Assembly (NCBI GenBank): GCA_949130485.1
Contig: OX422203.1
Coordinates: 5,832,929-5,896,928 of the forward strand
Source: Agelas oroides
Taxonomy: Eukaryota > Porifera > Demospongiae > Agelasida > Agelasidae
Reading direction: 5' to 3'
Length of the DNA: 64,000 bases
Positions 42,910 through 54,600 of the stretch are shown here, piece by piece; the first letter of the stretch is position 1, and every line of letters begins with the position of its first letter. Under the pieces are notes generated by a model, which had not been told where the DNA came from, ran no database searches, and saw only the letters and a program-made list of their open reading frames with translations. A program made the translations under genes and the position numbers.

Positions 42910-43357
42910 TACCTACTGGATCAGAAACAAGGGCCGTTGTTACTCCCATTCGTGCTATGCAGCCGTCCGATAATGTGGGGTGTCCGATAATTGATTGGTT
43001 ACTCTACTATAAGGTTGGCAGAGCAGCAGGTTGGGTGACATCATTGGAAGACAACTGGTGAACTCTCGAGCGCCTGAAATAGCGATTTATTTACGCACGT
43101 ATTTACGCGTGTCCTTTCATCGCAGCGGCGTAAACAGCTTACGCGAGCGTTCCGCGCTGGTCCTCCATGAACAAACTCGCATAGCTGCAACCAGACTTGT
43201 TTTGACGGCGGTGATTCTCAATAGCATCGAGGCTAGTGGACCAATTTCAAACGGTAGGGCACTTAAAATGCACAGTTAAGCGGTGCATATAAAATCTTTT
43301 CGAGCCAAAAGGGGGGTTCGACCGAACCCCCTCGAACCCCCCCTGCCTACGGGCCTG

Positions 43358-43813
43358 ACTAGCAGGAGATGAAATAGACACTAACAAAGTAAACCTCACA
43401 AATTATAGGCAATTCTACCATAGATGGAAGTACCTCCTACCCCCCAGTTTACACTTAATTCTTGGGAATGCTACCTATATGGCAGTGTGTATATTACAGA
43501 CATAATGGATTTCAGAACATTCACTGGGAACACTAGCAACCAAGAAAGATACTGCCAAGAAGAAGGAGATGATGCCAACAGGGAATATAATGGATACTTA
43601 CACTTCTGAAGACAATACTGGGGAAGCAAAGAGACGATCTACTATAAGCTACTGCAAAGGCAGGATTCACTTCTTGGACTGAATCTCAACTTGAAAGCTT
43701 CCACAATTATGAAGCTACCCCTGAAAAGCGTGGACTGATCCATGGTTTAAATTGTTTTTGTCATAATTATTATGATATATATGCAGTTTGTACTTTTTTC
43801 CGTGCAATATAGT

Positions 43814-43814
<1 letters not shown>
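43358..43814. other. Spacer between P-type transposon and LINE
   Basis: No gene seen. A 61-codon reading at 43424-43609 has no family features. Confidence 0.5.
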
Positions 43815-43850
<36 letters not shown>

Positions 43851-46385
43851 CAAATTTGAGGAATACAAGAAGTAGCATTATAATGCTAATAAGGGTCTTG
43901 CATCCTATATAAAGACACGAAAACAACTAGCATAAAAACAACAAACAATGACAACAACAAAGTACAATAACAAGGTGAACAGCAATAAGTAATAACTAAT
44001 AAGTAATAAGGTGCTATACAGTACAATTACAGTTTAGCTGCCGATGTTCTCAGACATGTATTTTGATAACGCTCTCTTGAAAGCCTGCAAGGTTTCACAC
44101 TTGGTTATTTCATGTGGAAGAGAGTTCCAGAAACGGATAGCTGATGGGTAGAATGAGTTGAAAAATAACTCGGTTCTAGCAAATGGTTGCACTAATGATG
44201 AGGCCACAACAGACCGTGTTCTCACAGAAGCTGGAGCTGCAACTATTCGAGTAGTTGGGGGGGAGACACAAAAAGAGATACCATTTAGCATACTGAATAA
44301 TTGACATTGCTTGAGGTATTGCCTTCTGCTAGCAAGAGATTGTAGCTCTGTTCTCTGCAGCAACTCCCTGTAACCAGTATTTGGAGACCACTGTTTTAGG
44401 CAGATTTTCAAGGCAAAACTTTGAACTCTTTCAAGCTTATCGATATCTCTTTTGAGGTGTGGGTCCCATACACTACAGGCATACTCCAGGTGGGGACGAA
44501 CTAACATTTTGTAGAGATAAAGTAGAGTATCTGAGTCTGAGCCCTGAGAAAATCTCCTGTAAAGGAGACCAAGCACCTTTCTCGCATTCTGACAGACATT
44601 GGTAATGTGAGCTGACCATGAGCCATCATACGAGAAGGTTACTCCAAGGTATTTGAATGATGTCACTCTCTGTAAAGCTTGATCATTGATCAAAAGCTGA
44701 GTGTTTGGTAGACATGGTTGGGATTTCTTTGAGAATAATACATAGCAGCATTTACTAGCATTTAGCTTTAAATTGTTGTCCTCAGTCCAGAGACAGATGG
44801 TATTAATGTCATCTTGTATCGATTGATAGTCGAGAGGAGATTGAATTACTTTATACAATGCAATGTCATCAGCGTAGATTGACACTTGGCCATTAATGTT
44901 GGCACATGTGATCCCGTTAATGTATATGAGAAAGAGCAAAGGGCCTAAAACGGACCCTTGTGGTACACCAGAGGTTACCTTGACTTGAGTTGACTGGGAA
45001 CCATTGACTACCACAAACTGATTTCTCTCAGTAAGGTAGCTGTAGATGAGGTTGAATAAATACGGATTAACATTGATGTCTATCAGCTTTTGCAGGAGAA
45101 GTGCGTGCGGGACAGAGTCAAAGGCCTTGCTGAGGTCGAAGAACACAGATACGACTTCGACGCCCTGGTCTAGGGATTGTAGTATTCCATTAGCAAGGGC
45201 AAGTAGAGCAGAAGTAGTTGACTTTCCTGACGAGAAACCAAACTGGTAAGGTGAGATAGGTGAGTGAACTTTGAGATGTTCAGAGACCAACGTGTATATA
45301 ATCCTTTCGAAGACCTTACTCAATATAGGAAGTATTGAAACAGGTCTGTAATTTCCAGGGTTTGTATTGCTACCTTTTTTGGGAATAGGTACAATCCGGG
45401 CAGTCTTCCAACAGTCTGGAAATGATCCAGTCCGAATAGACATATTAAACAATCTTGTAAGTGTGGGTGTAGTAATATCAGCAGTAGCCTTGAGCATTCT
45501 CGCTGAGACATCATCAGTACCTGAAGATTTGCGAATATCAAGATTTACAATAAGTTCATGAACCATGTGGTCAGTACAAAGAAAGTTGGTGGGACAGTTC
45601 TCTGGGTCCGTGGTAAACCGAGATTTAACAACTGCCGACAGGTGCTTGGCATGGTTAAAGTTATTATAGAACTCATTGTTCAGCACTTCTGCTTTAGAAA
45701 CATCTTCAGTAATTTGGACATCATTGTGGATTAAAGTGGGAATTGTGGAGCGATTATTAGTCAGACGTTTAACCATTTTCCAGAAAGACTTTTTATCAGC
45801 TGTGTGCAGTTTCTGAAAAAATTTAACTTTTGACACTCTTATCGCTGACACAATTGCATTTCTTGTATACTTGTATTCGACAAGTTTATATTCATTCCCA
45901 GATTTCTTGTAAGCAGCAAACAGCCGATTCCTTCGACAAATGGCTTTCAAGATGTCATCAGAAATCCAAGGAGGACGATTGTCACTAATGATTCTTTTCT
46001 TGGGAATGCATTCAGACATAGTATGAGTGAAATGATTGTACCAATTCATCCAAGAAGTGTCTACTCCATGCTGGTCGTTTACAAGAGAGTCCCACTGTAA
46101 TTGAGACAGGAAGTTATTTGCCTTCTCAAAATCGGCTTCCTGATAGCACCAAACTGTTTTACTGACACAGTTTAACAAGTGCCGAGGCAAAGTGATATAA
46201 AAACACAACTTGAAACCAAGGTGATCGGAAGAACTGAGGGGTGGGACGGTTGTACAAGAAATAAGAAGCTCAAGTGATGATACAAAAGCAAGATCTATAG
46301 TTGTATGGTTACCAGAGAGGTTAATGTGTGTGTAGTCTTTAACTACCTGGTAAAGTAAAAAACTGGAAGCAATAGAATAAAGCTT
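43815..46385 (-). mobile_element. 5'-truncated LINE retrotransposon (CR1/L2/Jockey type)
   Basis: On the minus strand the element ends in a 30-base poly(A), seen as T at 43815-43844. A 3' untranslated region (43845-44033) and a long ORF precede it. Coding similarity begins abruptly at about 46385 inside the endonuclease domain, so most of ORF2's N-terminus and any ORF1 are missing, the usual result of incomplete reverse transcription. A possible short target repeat, AGTGTT, stands at both ends (43811 and about 46387), but it is not decisive. Confidence 0.85.
44034..46385 (-). CDS. LINE ORF2 fragment: endonuclease C-terminus and complete reverse transcriptase
   Basis: Open without stops for about 780 codons to TAA at 44034. 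It starts with the end of an AP endonuclease (NLSGNHTTIDLAFVSS, PPLSSSDHLGF). The reverse transcriptase follows with its expected blocks: NYRPVSILPILSKVFERII, SPYQFGFSSGKSTTSALL, VFFDLSKAFDSVPH (first catalytic Asp), SGVPQGSVLGPLLFLIYING, IYADDIALY (YADD), and the thumb FKYLGVTF. The C-terminus has the Cys/His-poor end usual for CR1- and Jockey-like elements. No in-frame initiator belongs to it because the 5' end is gone, so it is a dead copy by truncation although the RT itself looks intact. Recent insertion is likely. Confidence 0.9.
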   Translation of the reverse strand, partial: KLYSIASSFLLYQVVKDYTHINLSGNHTTIDLAFVSSLELLISCTTVPPLSSSDHLGFKLCFYITLPRHLLNCVSKTVWCYQEADFEKANNFLSQLQWDSLVNDQHGVDTSWMNWYNHFTHTMSECIPKKRIISDNRPPWISDDILKAICRRNRLFAAYKKSGNEYKLVEYKYTRNAIVSAIRVSKVKFFQKLHTADKKSFWKMVKRLTNNRSTIPTLIHNDVQITEDVSKAEVLNNEFYNNFNHAKHLSAVVKSRFTTDPENCPTNFLCTDHMVHELIVNLDIRKSSGTDDVSARMLKATADITTPTLTRLFNMSIRTGSFPDCWKTARIVPIPKKGSNTNPGNYRPVSILPILSKVFERIIYTLVSEHLKVHSPISPYQFGFSSGKSTTSALLALANGILQSLDQGVEVVSVFFDLSKAFDSVPHALLLQKLIDINVNPYLFNLIYSYLTERNQFVVVNGSQSTQVKVTSGVPQGSVLGPLLFLIYINGITCANINGQVSIYADDIALYKVIQSPLDYQSIQDDINTICLWTEDNNLKLNASKCCYVLFSKKSQPCLPNTQLLINDQALQRVTSFKYLGVTFSYDGSWSAHITNVCQNARKVLGLLYRRFSQGSDSDTLLYLYKMLVRPHLEYACSVWDPHLKRDIDKLERVQSFALKICLKQWSPNTGYRELLQRTELQSLASRRQYLKQCQLFSMLNGISFCVSPPTTRIVAAPASVRTRSVVASSLVQPFARTELFFNSFYPSAIRFWNSLPHEITKCETLQAFKRALSKYMSENIGS

Positions 46386-47192
46386 TGAAGTGTTGTTTTA
46401 GTATAGGGTTTGTGCTTTTAGTTTAGTTATAGTTAGTTTTTGATTTAGTTTAGTTATAGTTAGTTTTTGATTTAGTTTAGTTATAGTTAGTTTTTGATTT
46501 AGGATAGTTATATAGTTTCCCAATTTTTCCATACCATTACTAAAAGGTATTTAGTTGTAGTTATCAGTGAAAAAGACTTAGTATGTTTATGGTTTCCTCT
46601 TGGATGTTCTTGGATATTTTAGTTTAAAGCAAGTTTCCTGTGTAATAAAAAAGTTACAGTTAACTAAAACAACATTGTTTTCCAATTTTCCATGATTCTT
46701 TTGCATAGGGTAGCTACAGGATATTTGGTGGAGGCATATTTCCCAGTGTGCCAGTTAATAGCCGGGTCGCAGAGAACTGGGAACGATGCGCTCGTCAGTG
46801 GGGACAACCCCCAAAATCGAAGTCGATGCGTGACGTCATAAGCAGCTAGGAGACCGTGAGTGCAGTGTGGTGCTTTGGCTGTCCCGTTGGTGAAGGGAAG
46901 TGAATGAAAACTGGACAGGTATACCTAGCGTATATGCGCTAATGCATTGTTTTATCAGGTGTCCATGTATTATTATGTAAGATTATATTACTGATTATAT
47001 CATGTGACTGAAAGTGAACTTTCTCTATTGTTCTGGCAGGGCTTACTGTTCACTAAGCAGATGTACTGACCTAGCTAGTTAGTCTACTAGAGTGTGAATG
47101 TTCCAGAAGCAAGTATCAGTTACATCAAGGAGTGATTGGATCTGGCTATAGCTACAGGTTTGAGAATAACACTGGCACAGCAGTATCATAAG
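46386..47192. other. Spacer and 5' leader of the receptor gene
   Basis: Begins with a 27-bp tandem repeat (46418-46505). A possible 5'-untranslated exon and intron precede the receptor: a GTATACC donor after 46919 and a CAG acceptor at about 47038. Not otherwise coding. Confidence 0.45.
46418..46505. repeat. 27-bp tandem repeat, three copies
   Basis: Unit AGTTTAGTTATAGTTAGTTT plus TTGATTT, repeated three times with near identity, next to the 5' break of the LINE. Confidence 0.85.
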
Positions 47193-48287
47193 ATGGAGAG
47201 CAAGTGGTTTGCTGCAATTTGTTATAATTTTACTGAGGAGCAGCTCACAGAAATTGTTTTTGCAAGAGCCATCACTGCAGCTGTCTGCTGTGTCATTTCA
47301 GCCATGGTGCTTGTGGCCCTTTTTATACGTGCAAAAATTGACTACCACAAAGTGTGTGGAACTGTTGTGAAACGTCTTGCTATAGGGTTGACTGTTGTCA
47401 GCGTACTCCAACAATTTAACCTGGCACTAGGCGTCATAAATCACTTCACTACAGGTTTGGAAGAATTTTGTCAAGTGAATGGATTTCTTAACCAGTACTT
47501 TGACTCCATTCAGCAGTATTTCACAATAGGAATCAGCCTGGTTCTGTTCCTCAAAGTAGCAAAAGGAACTTGCTCCTGGAAATGCTTCACTGGGTGTTCC
47601 AAAAATGCCACAGGGCACACATTCACATGTTGCAGAAGAGAGATCAATAAAGTAGAAGTTACTGTTTATATTTCAACATTTGGCCTCCCTCTCCTGCTTG
47701 ACTGGATACCTTTCACTACCCACTCGTATGGTCCCTATGGAACATGGTGCTGGATCCAGATCAACTGCTCCAACCACACAGCAGGATTATGGGAACAGAT
47801 ATTGTTAGAAAGGATTCCTTTTGGACTGGTAGCTCTAATAACACTATTGCTTTTTATTACATCACTCTGCCTGCTAAGACATGCTATAAAGAATGTCAGA
47901 CTCAACTCTTTGTTTTCAATAGCCTTTCCAGTCTTCGTGTTTATGCTGTCGTTTACTCAAACTCTGGTGATTTCTAACTTCTTGCAACGAAATGGGTGGA
48001 TACCAATAGCCATATCTTTCCCCCTCTGTGGCACTTTCATTCCACTTGCTCTTCTGGCTATGATTCATTTACCCCTCTCATCCATGAGAGTCTGTGCCTG
48101 TTGTAAGCATCAGAGACACAGTGAGTGTGATCATGATGAGGAACAAGTCACATTACACAGGAGTAGCAATTGGAGTCTATTACACCAGCCTAGTGACACC
48201 ACTTGGTGTTCACCTCACAGTTCAAATGATTCAGTAGACTTCTCCTCTGTAAAACTACAAGATTATGGAAGTATCAATGCACGTTAG
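47193..48287 (+). CDS. Seven-transmembrane receptor, single exon
   Basis: 364 residues from ATG 47193 to TAG 48285; an upstream in-frame extension lacks an ATG. Hydrophobic segments fall at about residues 22-48, 62-86, 98-124, 150-172, 201-227, 241-263 and 273-297, seven in all. The N-terminus is short with one sequon (NFT), and the cytoplasmic tail (about 300-364) is hydrophilic, Ser/His-rich and ends VKLQDYGSINAR. Loops carry many Cys. The layout and the WCWI motif in the second outer loop recall cAMP-receptor-like/GPR157-type family members rather than rhodopsin-type receptors (no DRY or NPxxY seen), but this placement is tentative. Ligand unknown. A decayed relative lies at 49188-49325 on the other strand. 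No operon-like context; a separate gene. Confidence 0.75.
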   Translation: MESKWFAAICYNFTEEQLTEIVFARAITAAVCCVISAMVLVALFIRAKIDYHKVCGTVVKRLAIGLTVVSVLQQFNLALGVINHFTTGLEEFCQVNGFLNQYFDSIQQYFTIGISLVLFLKVAKGTCSWKCFTGCSKNATGHTFTCCRREINKVEVTVYISTFGLPLLLDWIPFTTHSYGPYGTWCWIQINCSNHTAGLWEQILLERIPFGLVALITLLLFITSLCLLRHAIKNVRLNSLFSIAFPVFVFMLSFTQTLVISNFLQRNGWIPIAISFPLCGTFIPLALLAMIHLPLSSMRVCACCKHQRHSECDHDEEQVTLHRSSNWSLLHQPSDTTWCSPHSSNDSVDFSSVKLQDYGSINAR

Positions 48288-50661
48288 CCTACAAGAAGAC
48301 AATTTGAATTTCAGCTAGAGTGCTTTAGGATCAATGTCCCAATGTGCTGTGTATCTTATCAGTGAAGTGTATATATCATTTTGTTTTTCTGTTGAGTATG
48401 CTACAGGTATATATATTTGTACTACACTGTGTGGGTGGATTAAAGGCACCATGCTGACCACAAGGAGTACTTACAAGTACCAATTAGGGTAGTTAGACGC
48501 CATCGTGTAAGTTCCAATCAAGGCAGTTAGAAGACAGTGAAGCTATGTTTAGTACAAGCAAGCTTTGTAATTTCGCTGTAATTTTATTACTAAATTCAGT
48601 GCTATATAACACAATGTAATGTGTGTTGACTGTTTGGTTGTTTGAACTTGATGATTTCATTGTAAATATTGTCTGTGTCTAGTGTATACTGATCAGTTTG
48701 TCACAGTGATCTTTATTTATTGGTATGTATGTTGCTAAGCTAATTGATGGACTCAAATTGTTTAATTTGATTGGAGCCTACCATGTGCACCTACCCCACA
48801 AAAGTTTATACTATAGCTATTTGTATCATGATGGGTAGATGTGAAGCCGCCATAGGGTATGCACTAAGCAGTGCGTTTGAAGGCAGGGTACATTCATGTA
48901 TTTTAGGGTTTAAAGAAGCCTTCATGTCAACTGTAGTTTATGTCAAAAACTTACTATGAACAATACCTGGGCTTCCGTGAGTGTATGTGCCCTTCGTGTA
49001 GTATATACTCTCTCAGGAATACAATGGATTCTGAAACTCATTATGTACTGTGATGGTTTATTCTCCAAGTACTGTCAGCTCTACCTTACAAAGCAATGTA
49101 CTGCCTCCAAACGTGAACAAAACTGTATTGCACAAGCCTGTTATCTCTGGTATCTGAAGTAAAATAGTGTATGAGACAGGGTGAGTTGTTGGAGTATACC
49201 GGCTACATGCAGTGAATCCAATAGCAAGACATTTCATGAAAGCTCCACACTCTTTTTGGCGGTCAACTTTTGCAAGTATCAAAAGGGCCACAAGCACCAT
49301 GACTGCATGGAATGACACCATGCGCAAACAATATAGAAACTGTGTATGTACTCACTTTTTAATGATAGATGCTACCTGATAACAGTTTTATCATCTATGC
49401 CACATGCACGCCATGCATGCACAACTATACATGTACATTGTTCCAAGACTTGCCATATTGGGTTTTGGACTATATACAATTCTCTTGACACATCCCATTA
49501 TCGGTATTTTCCTGTAAAGAAATATTCACTGTATGTACGTAATTCCTGATGTCATCAGTGATTACAATAGACACTGAATCTTATTTGTAGAGTTGTTTCT
49601 TCTTCCCAACTCCAACTCACAATGCCATGCCTTTGTAGTTGTCTTAGTACATCCATACATGTCTATTCACTATTGCATAAGCATTCCAAATACCTGTTTA
49701 ATTAGATGGGTGGCTGCCAATATATGCCACTGCATACTGTCATTTCCTTGCATGAATGTGGGTATGACTGAACTGTGAGTTGGTGGTCTAGATTATGCAA
49801 AGACCTATGAAGGGTGTATAAGGCCCCATCTGAAATTATCCACTTTTTGTGCCACTGTATTCCATGTGTGTCAGAGTATTGTATAATTAAGTATAGGATT
49901 AAGTTGCAATTTGGCATGCATAGTCATTTAAATAACCTCAACAAAGCAAAAGTAAAACCAGTATAGTACACCTGTTCTTGTTAAATTGCTTGTGTTCCCG
50001 TTTTATGCTTGTGGTTAGCTCAGGCATTAGCCTGACCCCCAACATGGGTAATTCTGAAATGATCTCCAGCATGTTCAAGATAGGAGTGTGCCTTTTGCCA
50101 TATACATTGGAGCAATCTATAAAGTAAAATTGTTTCAATTTTAAGGGGCCACACATGTACAGGACATGGGATAAATAAATAATTGAGTTTGCCTCATTGA
50201 GAAAGTACCACCCTACTGTCATCAGTATGAATACATATCTTGTCATCCCATAGATCCTCTTCATACTGATAAAAGAAAAGACAAAGATCGAATGCTCCGC
50301 ATAAATTTCCCCCTATTGCTACGTGTGTAGAAAGGACTAAAGTGGGCTAACTTTCTCATTGTAAATATTGGCTACATGGCAATGTTGCCATACTTAAAAA
50401 TACTTTGAATGGACAGGCATAAAGATCGATCCATTCAAAAATTGAAGGAGTCGGATTTCACTATAATTGACCTTCTGTGACCGACAGTTGAAAATATTAT
50501 AACTCAAGTCAGTATAGCCAAGTGCAGTGTTCACTGCATTGTGGATATAAGCTCACAACTATATATGTACTATGTAATGTATAATGGCACACAGTTACAT
50601 GACATACTTTACAAAATTATGTAGCTTATTAGCACTAAAAAGTGATGTGAAAATTAGTACT
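48288..50661. other. Intergenic region with a broken receptor fragment
   Basis: Contains the receptor's 3' untranslated region, the receptor-like fragment (49188-49325, -), and a 108-codon minus reading (49938-50264) with hydrophobic runs but no recognised family. No other gene is supported. Confidence 0.5.
49188..49325 (-). pseudogene. Fragment of a paralogous seven-transmembrane receptor
   Basis: The minus strand reads VMVLVALLILAKVDRQKECGAF and then FMKCLAIGFT. This matches the second half of helix 1 and the first cytoplasmic loop of the receptor at 47193 (MVLVALFIRAKIDYHKVCGT, KRLAIGLTV) at roughly three of four bases. Similarity stops at the equivalent of CAGCGTACTCCAAC, and the rest of the gene is missing. 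A relic of an inverted local duplication. Confidence 0.75.
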
Positions 50662-51124
50662 TTAGTGACTATGCCCGGGAACATTTTCCTCCTGTTGCCT
50701 GGGTCCTCTTGGATCTCTTACCCCCTTCCTGCTGGGGGTACTGGGGAGGATCATCTCTGGGTCAAGACCCTGGGTCCTCCTGCCCACCTCCTTCTTCTGT
50801 GTCCTGAGGATCCTCTCCTCCAGTCTCTTGTAGAGGGCCCTCAGGAACTGGCCAGTTGCCAGCACACGGTCACGAACAGTCTGGATAGGGAGGAAAGGAG
50901 ACGCTGAGTATTGAGAGTATGTGATTTATACAGTACATGCAGAGAGTACGTGGTTTTGTTTTGCTATACAGTACATAACAAGGCTCACCTTGCTGAGTGG
51001 CTTACGACCACCATGCATATGTTTCCTAAGTTCCTCACAAACTTCCGGATTACCCTCCACCTCAGCCACTTGATCAGCAGTTACGCCATCCTTGATAGGT
51101 ATTTGTATTTAAGCATGTATCATA

Positions 51125-51158
<34 letters not shown>

Positions 51159-51587
51159 TGATATGCATTGAGTGTGTGTACATGTGTGTGGATCGAGGGA
51201 GACTTGGATCACAGTTTAACATCTGCCTGAAGTATGGACAAAATGAAAAACGGCGAAACAAACCACAGACTTGGATGAAAATACACACCTATCTCCTAGC
51301 CTCGTTCCCAGGCCTCCTCCATTTCTGTTCTTTGGTTTGCGTTCGGTATATTACACTGAAGCGGAAGAGCAGTGAAAAATGGGGAAGGCCTGGGATCATG
51401 TGAATGACGTTTGGTAGATGCGAGGTGGACGTAGGGTGGGCAGTGCTCATCTTACAAACTTGTGTGCAATAAACCATAGAGCGAGTTTCTTACCAGTGGA
51501 GTCGAGTACTGCTGTCGATCTCATGAACGTCTGGGGTCCTGGCTATCGTTGGAGCGCTTGATGATGAAGTCTAATACGTTATTTTAA

Positions 51588-51621
<34 letters not shown>

Positions 51622-54600
51622 ACGTCCACCTCACATCCACCAAACATCATTCACGTGATAGGTGTTCCCAGGCCTCCCCATTTTCACTGCTCTTCCACGT
51701 CCGTGTATTATACTGAACGCAACTTGACCGAAGAACAAAAACGGGGGAGGCCTGGGAAAGAGGCTACCTCTCTCCCATCTTAATTAGTACAATATACTGG
51801 TAGTCTCAACCCAGGCTCCTGCCCCTCCTCACACATACACAGTTGAACTAAGTGTGTGAGCAAGACAGGAGGAGAAGGTGGGAGTTGATAGACACCTTAC
51901 TATTCTGTAGTAACTGAGTTACAGTCGGTTTTCAGGACAGTCATGTTCAAGTGCACTACTCAATCAATCCTATACCCGGTAGATTTACTTACAGCAACAG
52001 ATCATGACCCAGAAACATTGTTAGCCTCTCCCTTGCAGCAGCATGGCTACTCTAATATGCAAGGCCATTTCTGAGGCCAGCTCAGCAGAAAGGTCTGGGA
52101 ATAAGGCGGTGTTTCAGACTGCACAGTCATACCTTGTCTTTGAGGCTGAGGTTTGCTCCACCCTGGATCAGGAGCTTCACGATCTCAAGGTCACCATCCT
52201 CTGCTCCATAAAACATAGCACTCCTGCCTGAAGTCTGGAGAGAGAAAACATAAGAGTAATTAATACCTGTAGCACATACTGTAGTTAGTCACAAGAATTT
52301 ATTCTTCATTCCATGGAACTGCAACATAGTCATTCAATGACACAACACTTGTCAGTGGACGCAATTCTGGATGTTTAGTTTGTACTAGCTGGTATTGTGT
52401 ATATGTAGTTTTCCACATATGCTGGTGTGGCTAGTGGCTTCTGATAGCCAATGGCCTAGGCAGAACATCTTGCATTTTACTGTACTATAATTGTCTGCAA
52501 GAGGACTTGTTTCTTAACCTTTTCCTGGAGATTCACATCTGCTCCAGCAGCCAGTAGTGTCTTTACTGTTTCAGTATTACCAAACCTGGTTGCGTGAATG
52601 AGGGCTGTCATTCCATCCTGTGAAGCAACAGAAACCATAGTGTAAATCTTAAGACAAAGTAAAGTTCCGTAGCAAAGTAGCATTGTTTTGCTAAAGCCTA
52701 CTTGTAATGCTCTGTAGCTAGGTACTCTCAAGTGTTCTAGCTAAGGTAAATCTGCAGCCCAATCATCTTGGGGTGCAGTTTAGACTTGTACAACAATTAA
52801 ATCAGCAGTATGTTAATTCAGGAGTGTTCTTTACTAACAACTTCATTTAATATTGGGACTTGGTGAAGTGTTCTGATTAACTGAGTGTCCTAAATTCAGG
52901 GGTGTCCTTTAACAAGAGTTCTACTGTAATTGATGTTGTGTCTCACCGTGTCCTGCAGGTCCACCTGGGCGACACTAGAGAGGAGCAGTTGTACCACATC
53001 AGTATGACCAAACAAACTGGCCCTTATGATGGCTGTCCTTCCCCACTGAGGAATAGAGTTACACCACAAGAGTAAATACATTAATTATAGCAGTGCTTGC
53101 TTGCTAGAGAAAACACGTATCATGCAATAACTGTGGTCAACTTCAAACAGCTTGCTAACACTTACCCACTAAGGTAAGTATCTTCCTACCAGATAATGCA
53201 ATTCTTTCACTCCATTTATTCCTTGTTACACAGTCTAATGTGGTCTCAAATTTTACAAAGCAACAGTCATAGTTACCGTAATCTCTCGAAAATAGGCCCA
53301 CCCTTGATAATAAGCCCACCCCGCTTTTTCGAACGAAGTTGTTGCAAAGGGTGCTTTTCTCTCGAAAGTACGCCCACCTACTTTTGCCGGTTATGTTAAG
53401 CAAGAAGCACCTAAGAAGCACTACTGTGTGAGAGGAGGGACTAACAAATGAAGGCTGACACCATTTGCTGCTATTGCATAAGCAAGTGCATGACAAAAGA
53501 AGCATTGCAGAATCACTGCATGCGTACATAACTAGGCCCAGACTCTGAGGTGGGCATAATATAACTCTCGCCCACCCCCCTCTTTGAGGAGCCACTTAAG
53601 TTCATTGCTCATGAGCGTAAATTTGAGAGATTACCATACTATTAGTGGACACCTCTAATGTGGACACTTGGGACCAAATATGTAGTACGTCAGGATTGAC
53701 AAGGTGTCCTCATTCATGTAAATTGCTGAAGTGTCCTGGTTAACTTAATTCAGGAGTGTCCTTTAACAAGAGTTCTACTGTGGTTGATGTTGTGTCTCAC
53801 TTTGTCCTGCAGGTTCACCTGGGCCCCACTGGAGAGGAGCAACTGTACTACATCAGTATGACCACTCCCACTAGCACACATGAGGGCAGTACTGCCATTC
53901 TGAGATAATGAATGACAAAAACAGTATGTGACAAGGAAGCAATGGAAAAGTGTACACTTGCTGTAAGGTACTCATGATCTGAGGCAAATGATACTAGTAT
54001 CAATCTTGCCTGCTAGTCTACATGCACATGTAGGAGCATTAGAGTGGAAACATCCAATGCATGTTCCTAACTACTACTGAAGTGAAGAAAACCTGACATG
54101 ATGAGGGAATTGGAGGTGTATGCTTCCTAATATTATAAACATTATCCAGTGTTTAGCTTCTCATTTATCACTACAAGAGTTTAATATATTAATAATGGTG
54201 ATGCCTGATGAATGCAAAGATCATCGGTTAGTATAGTTAATGTGAGACACTCTTGGGATCAAATGGTATGTCAGGATTAACAAGATATTCTCACTTCATG
54301 TGAATATTAGGACTGGTGAAGTTTGGTGATTAACCAAGGCATTCTTATTTCAGGAGTGTCCTTTAACAAAAGTTCCATTGTGGTTGACATTATATCTGAC
54401 CTCAGTCTGCAGGTCCACCTGGGCCCCACTGGAGAGCAGCAATTGTACAACATCAGTGTGACCACTACGACTTGCCACTATGTTGGCAGTCCTGCCACCC
54501 TAAGGAACAGAATAAGTAAAAACAACACGCATTGCATTGAACACAGAATAAGGAGTCATTGAAATGTGCACACTTGCTGTAAGGTAGTAAGTAATTGGGG

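Larger units (their letters stand above)
36952..43357. mobile_element. P-type DNA transposon, 6.4 kb, with two convergent genes and a nested foldback
   Basis: The ends are inverted: CAGGCCCGTAGCCAGG at 36952, and CCTGCCTACGGGCCTG ending at 43357. ACTAG lies immediately outside each end. A second inverted block (about 37225-37390) recurs in reverse complement at the right, cut in two by a foldback insertion (41951-42909): one part is at 42901-43010, the other at about 41925-41950. Inside, gene 1 (+) is at 37492-38649 and a broken transposase gene (-) at 38640-40760. A 443-bp MITE is nested at 40868. The assignment to the P superfamily rests on the transposase sequence, although the usual 8-bp target duplication is not seen. 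Confidence 0.75.

Noticed and set aside
51589-51783. ORF beginning with a proline run
   Set aside because: Translation of a C homopolymer and the arm of a foldback element.
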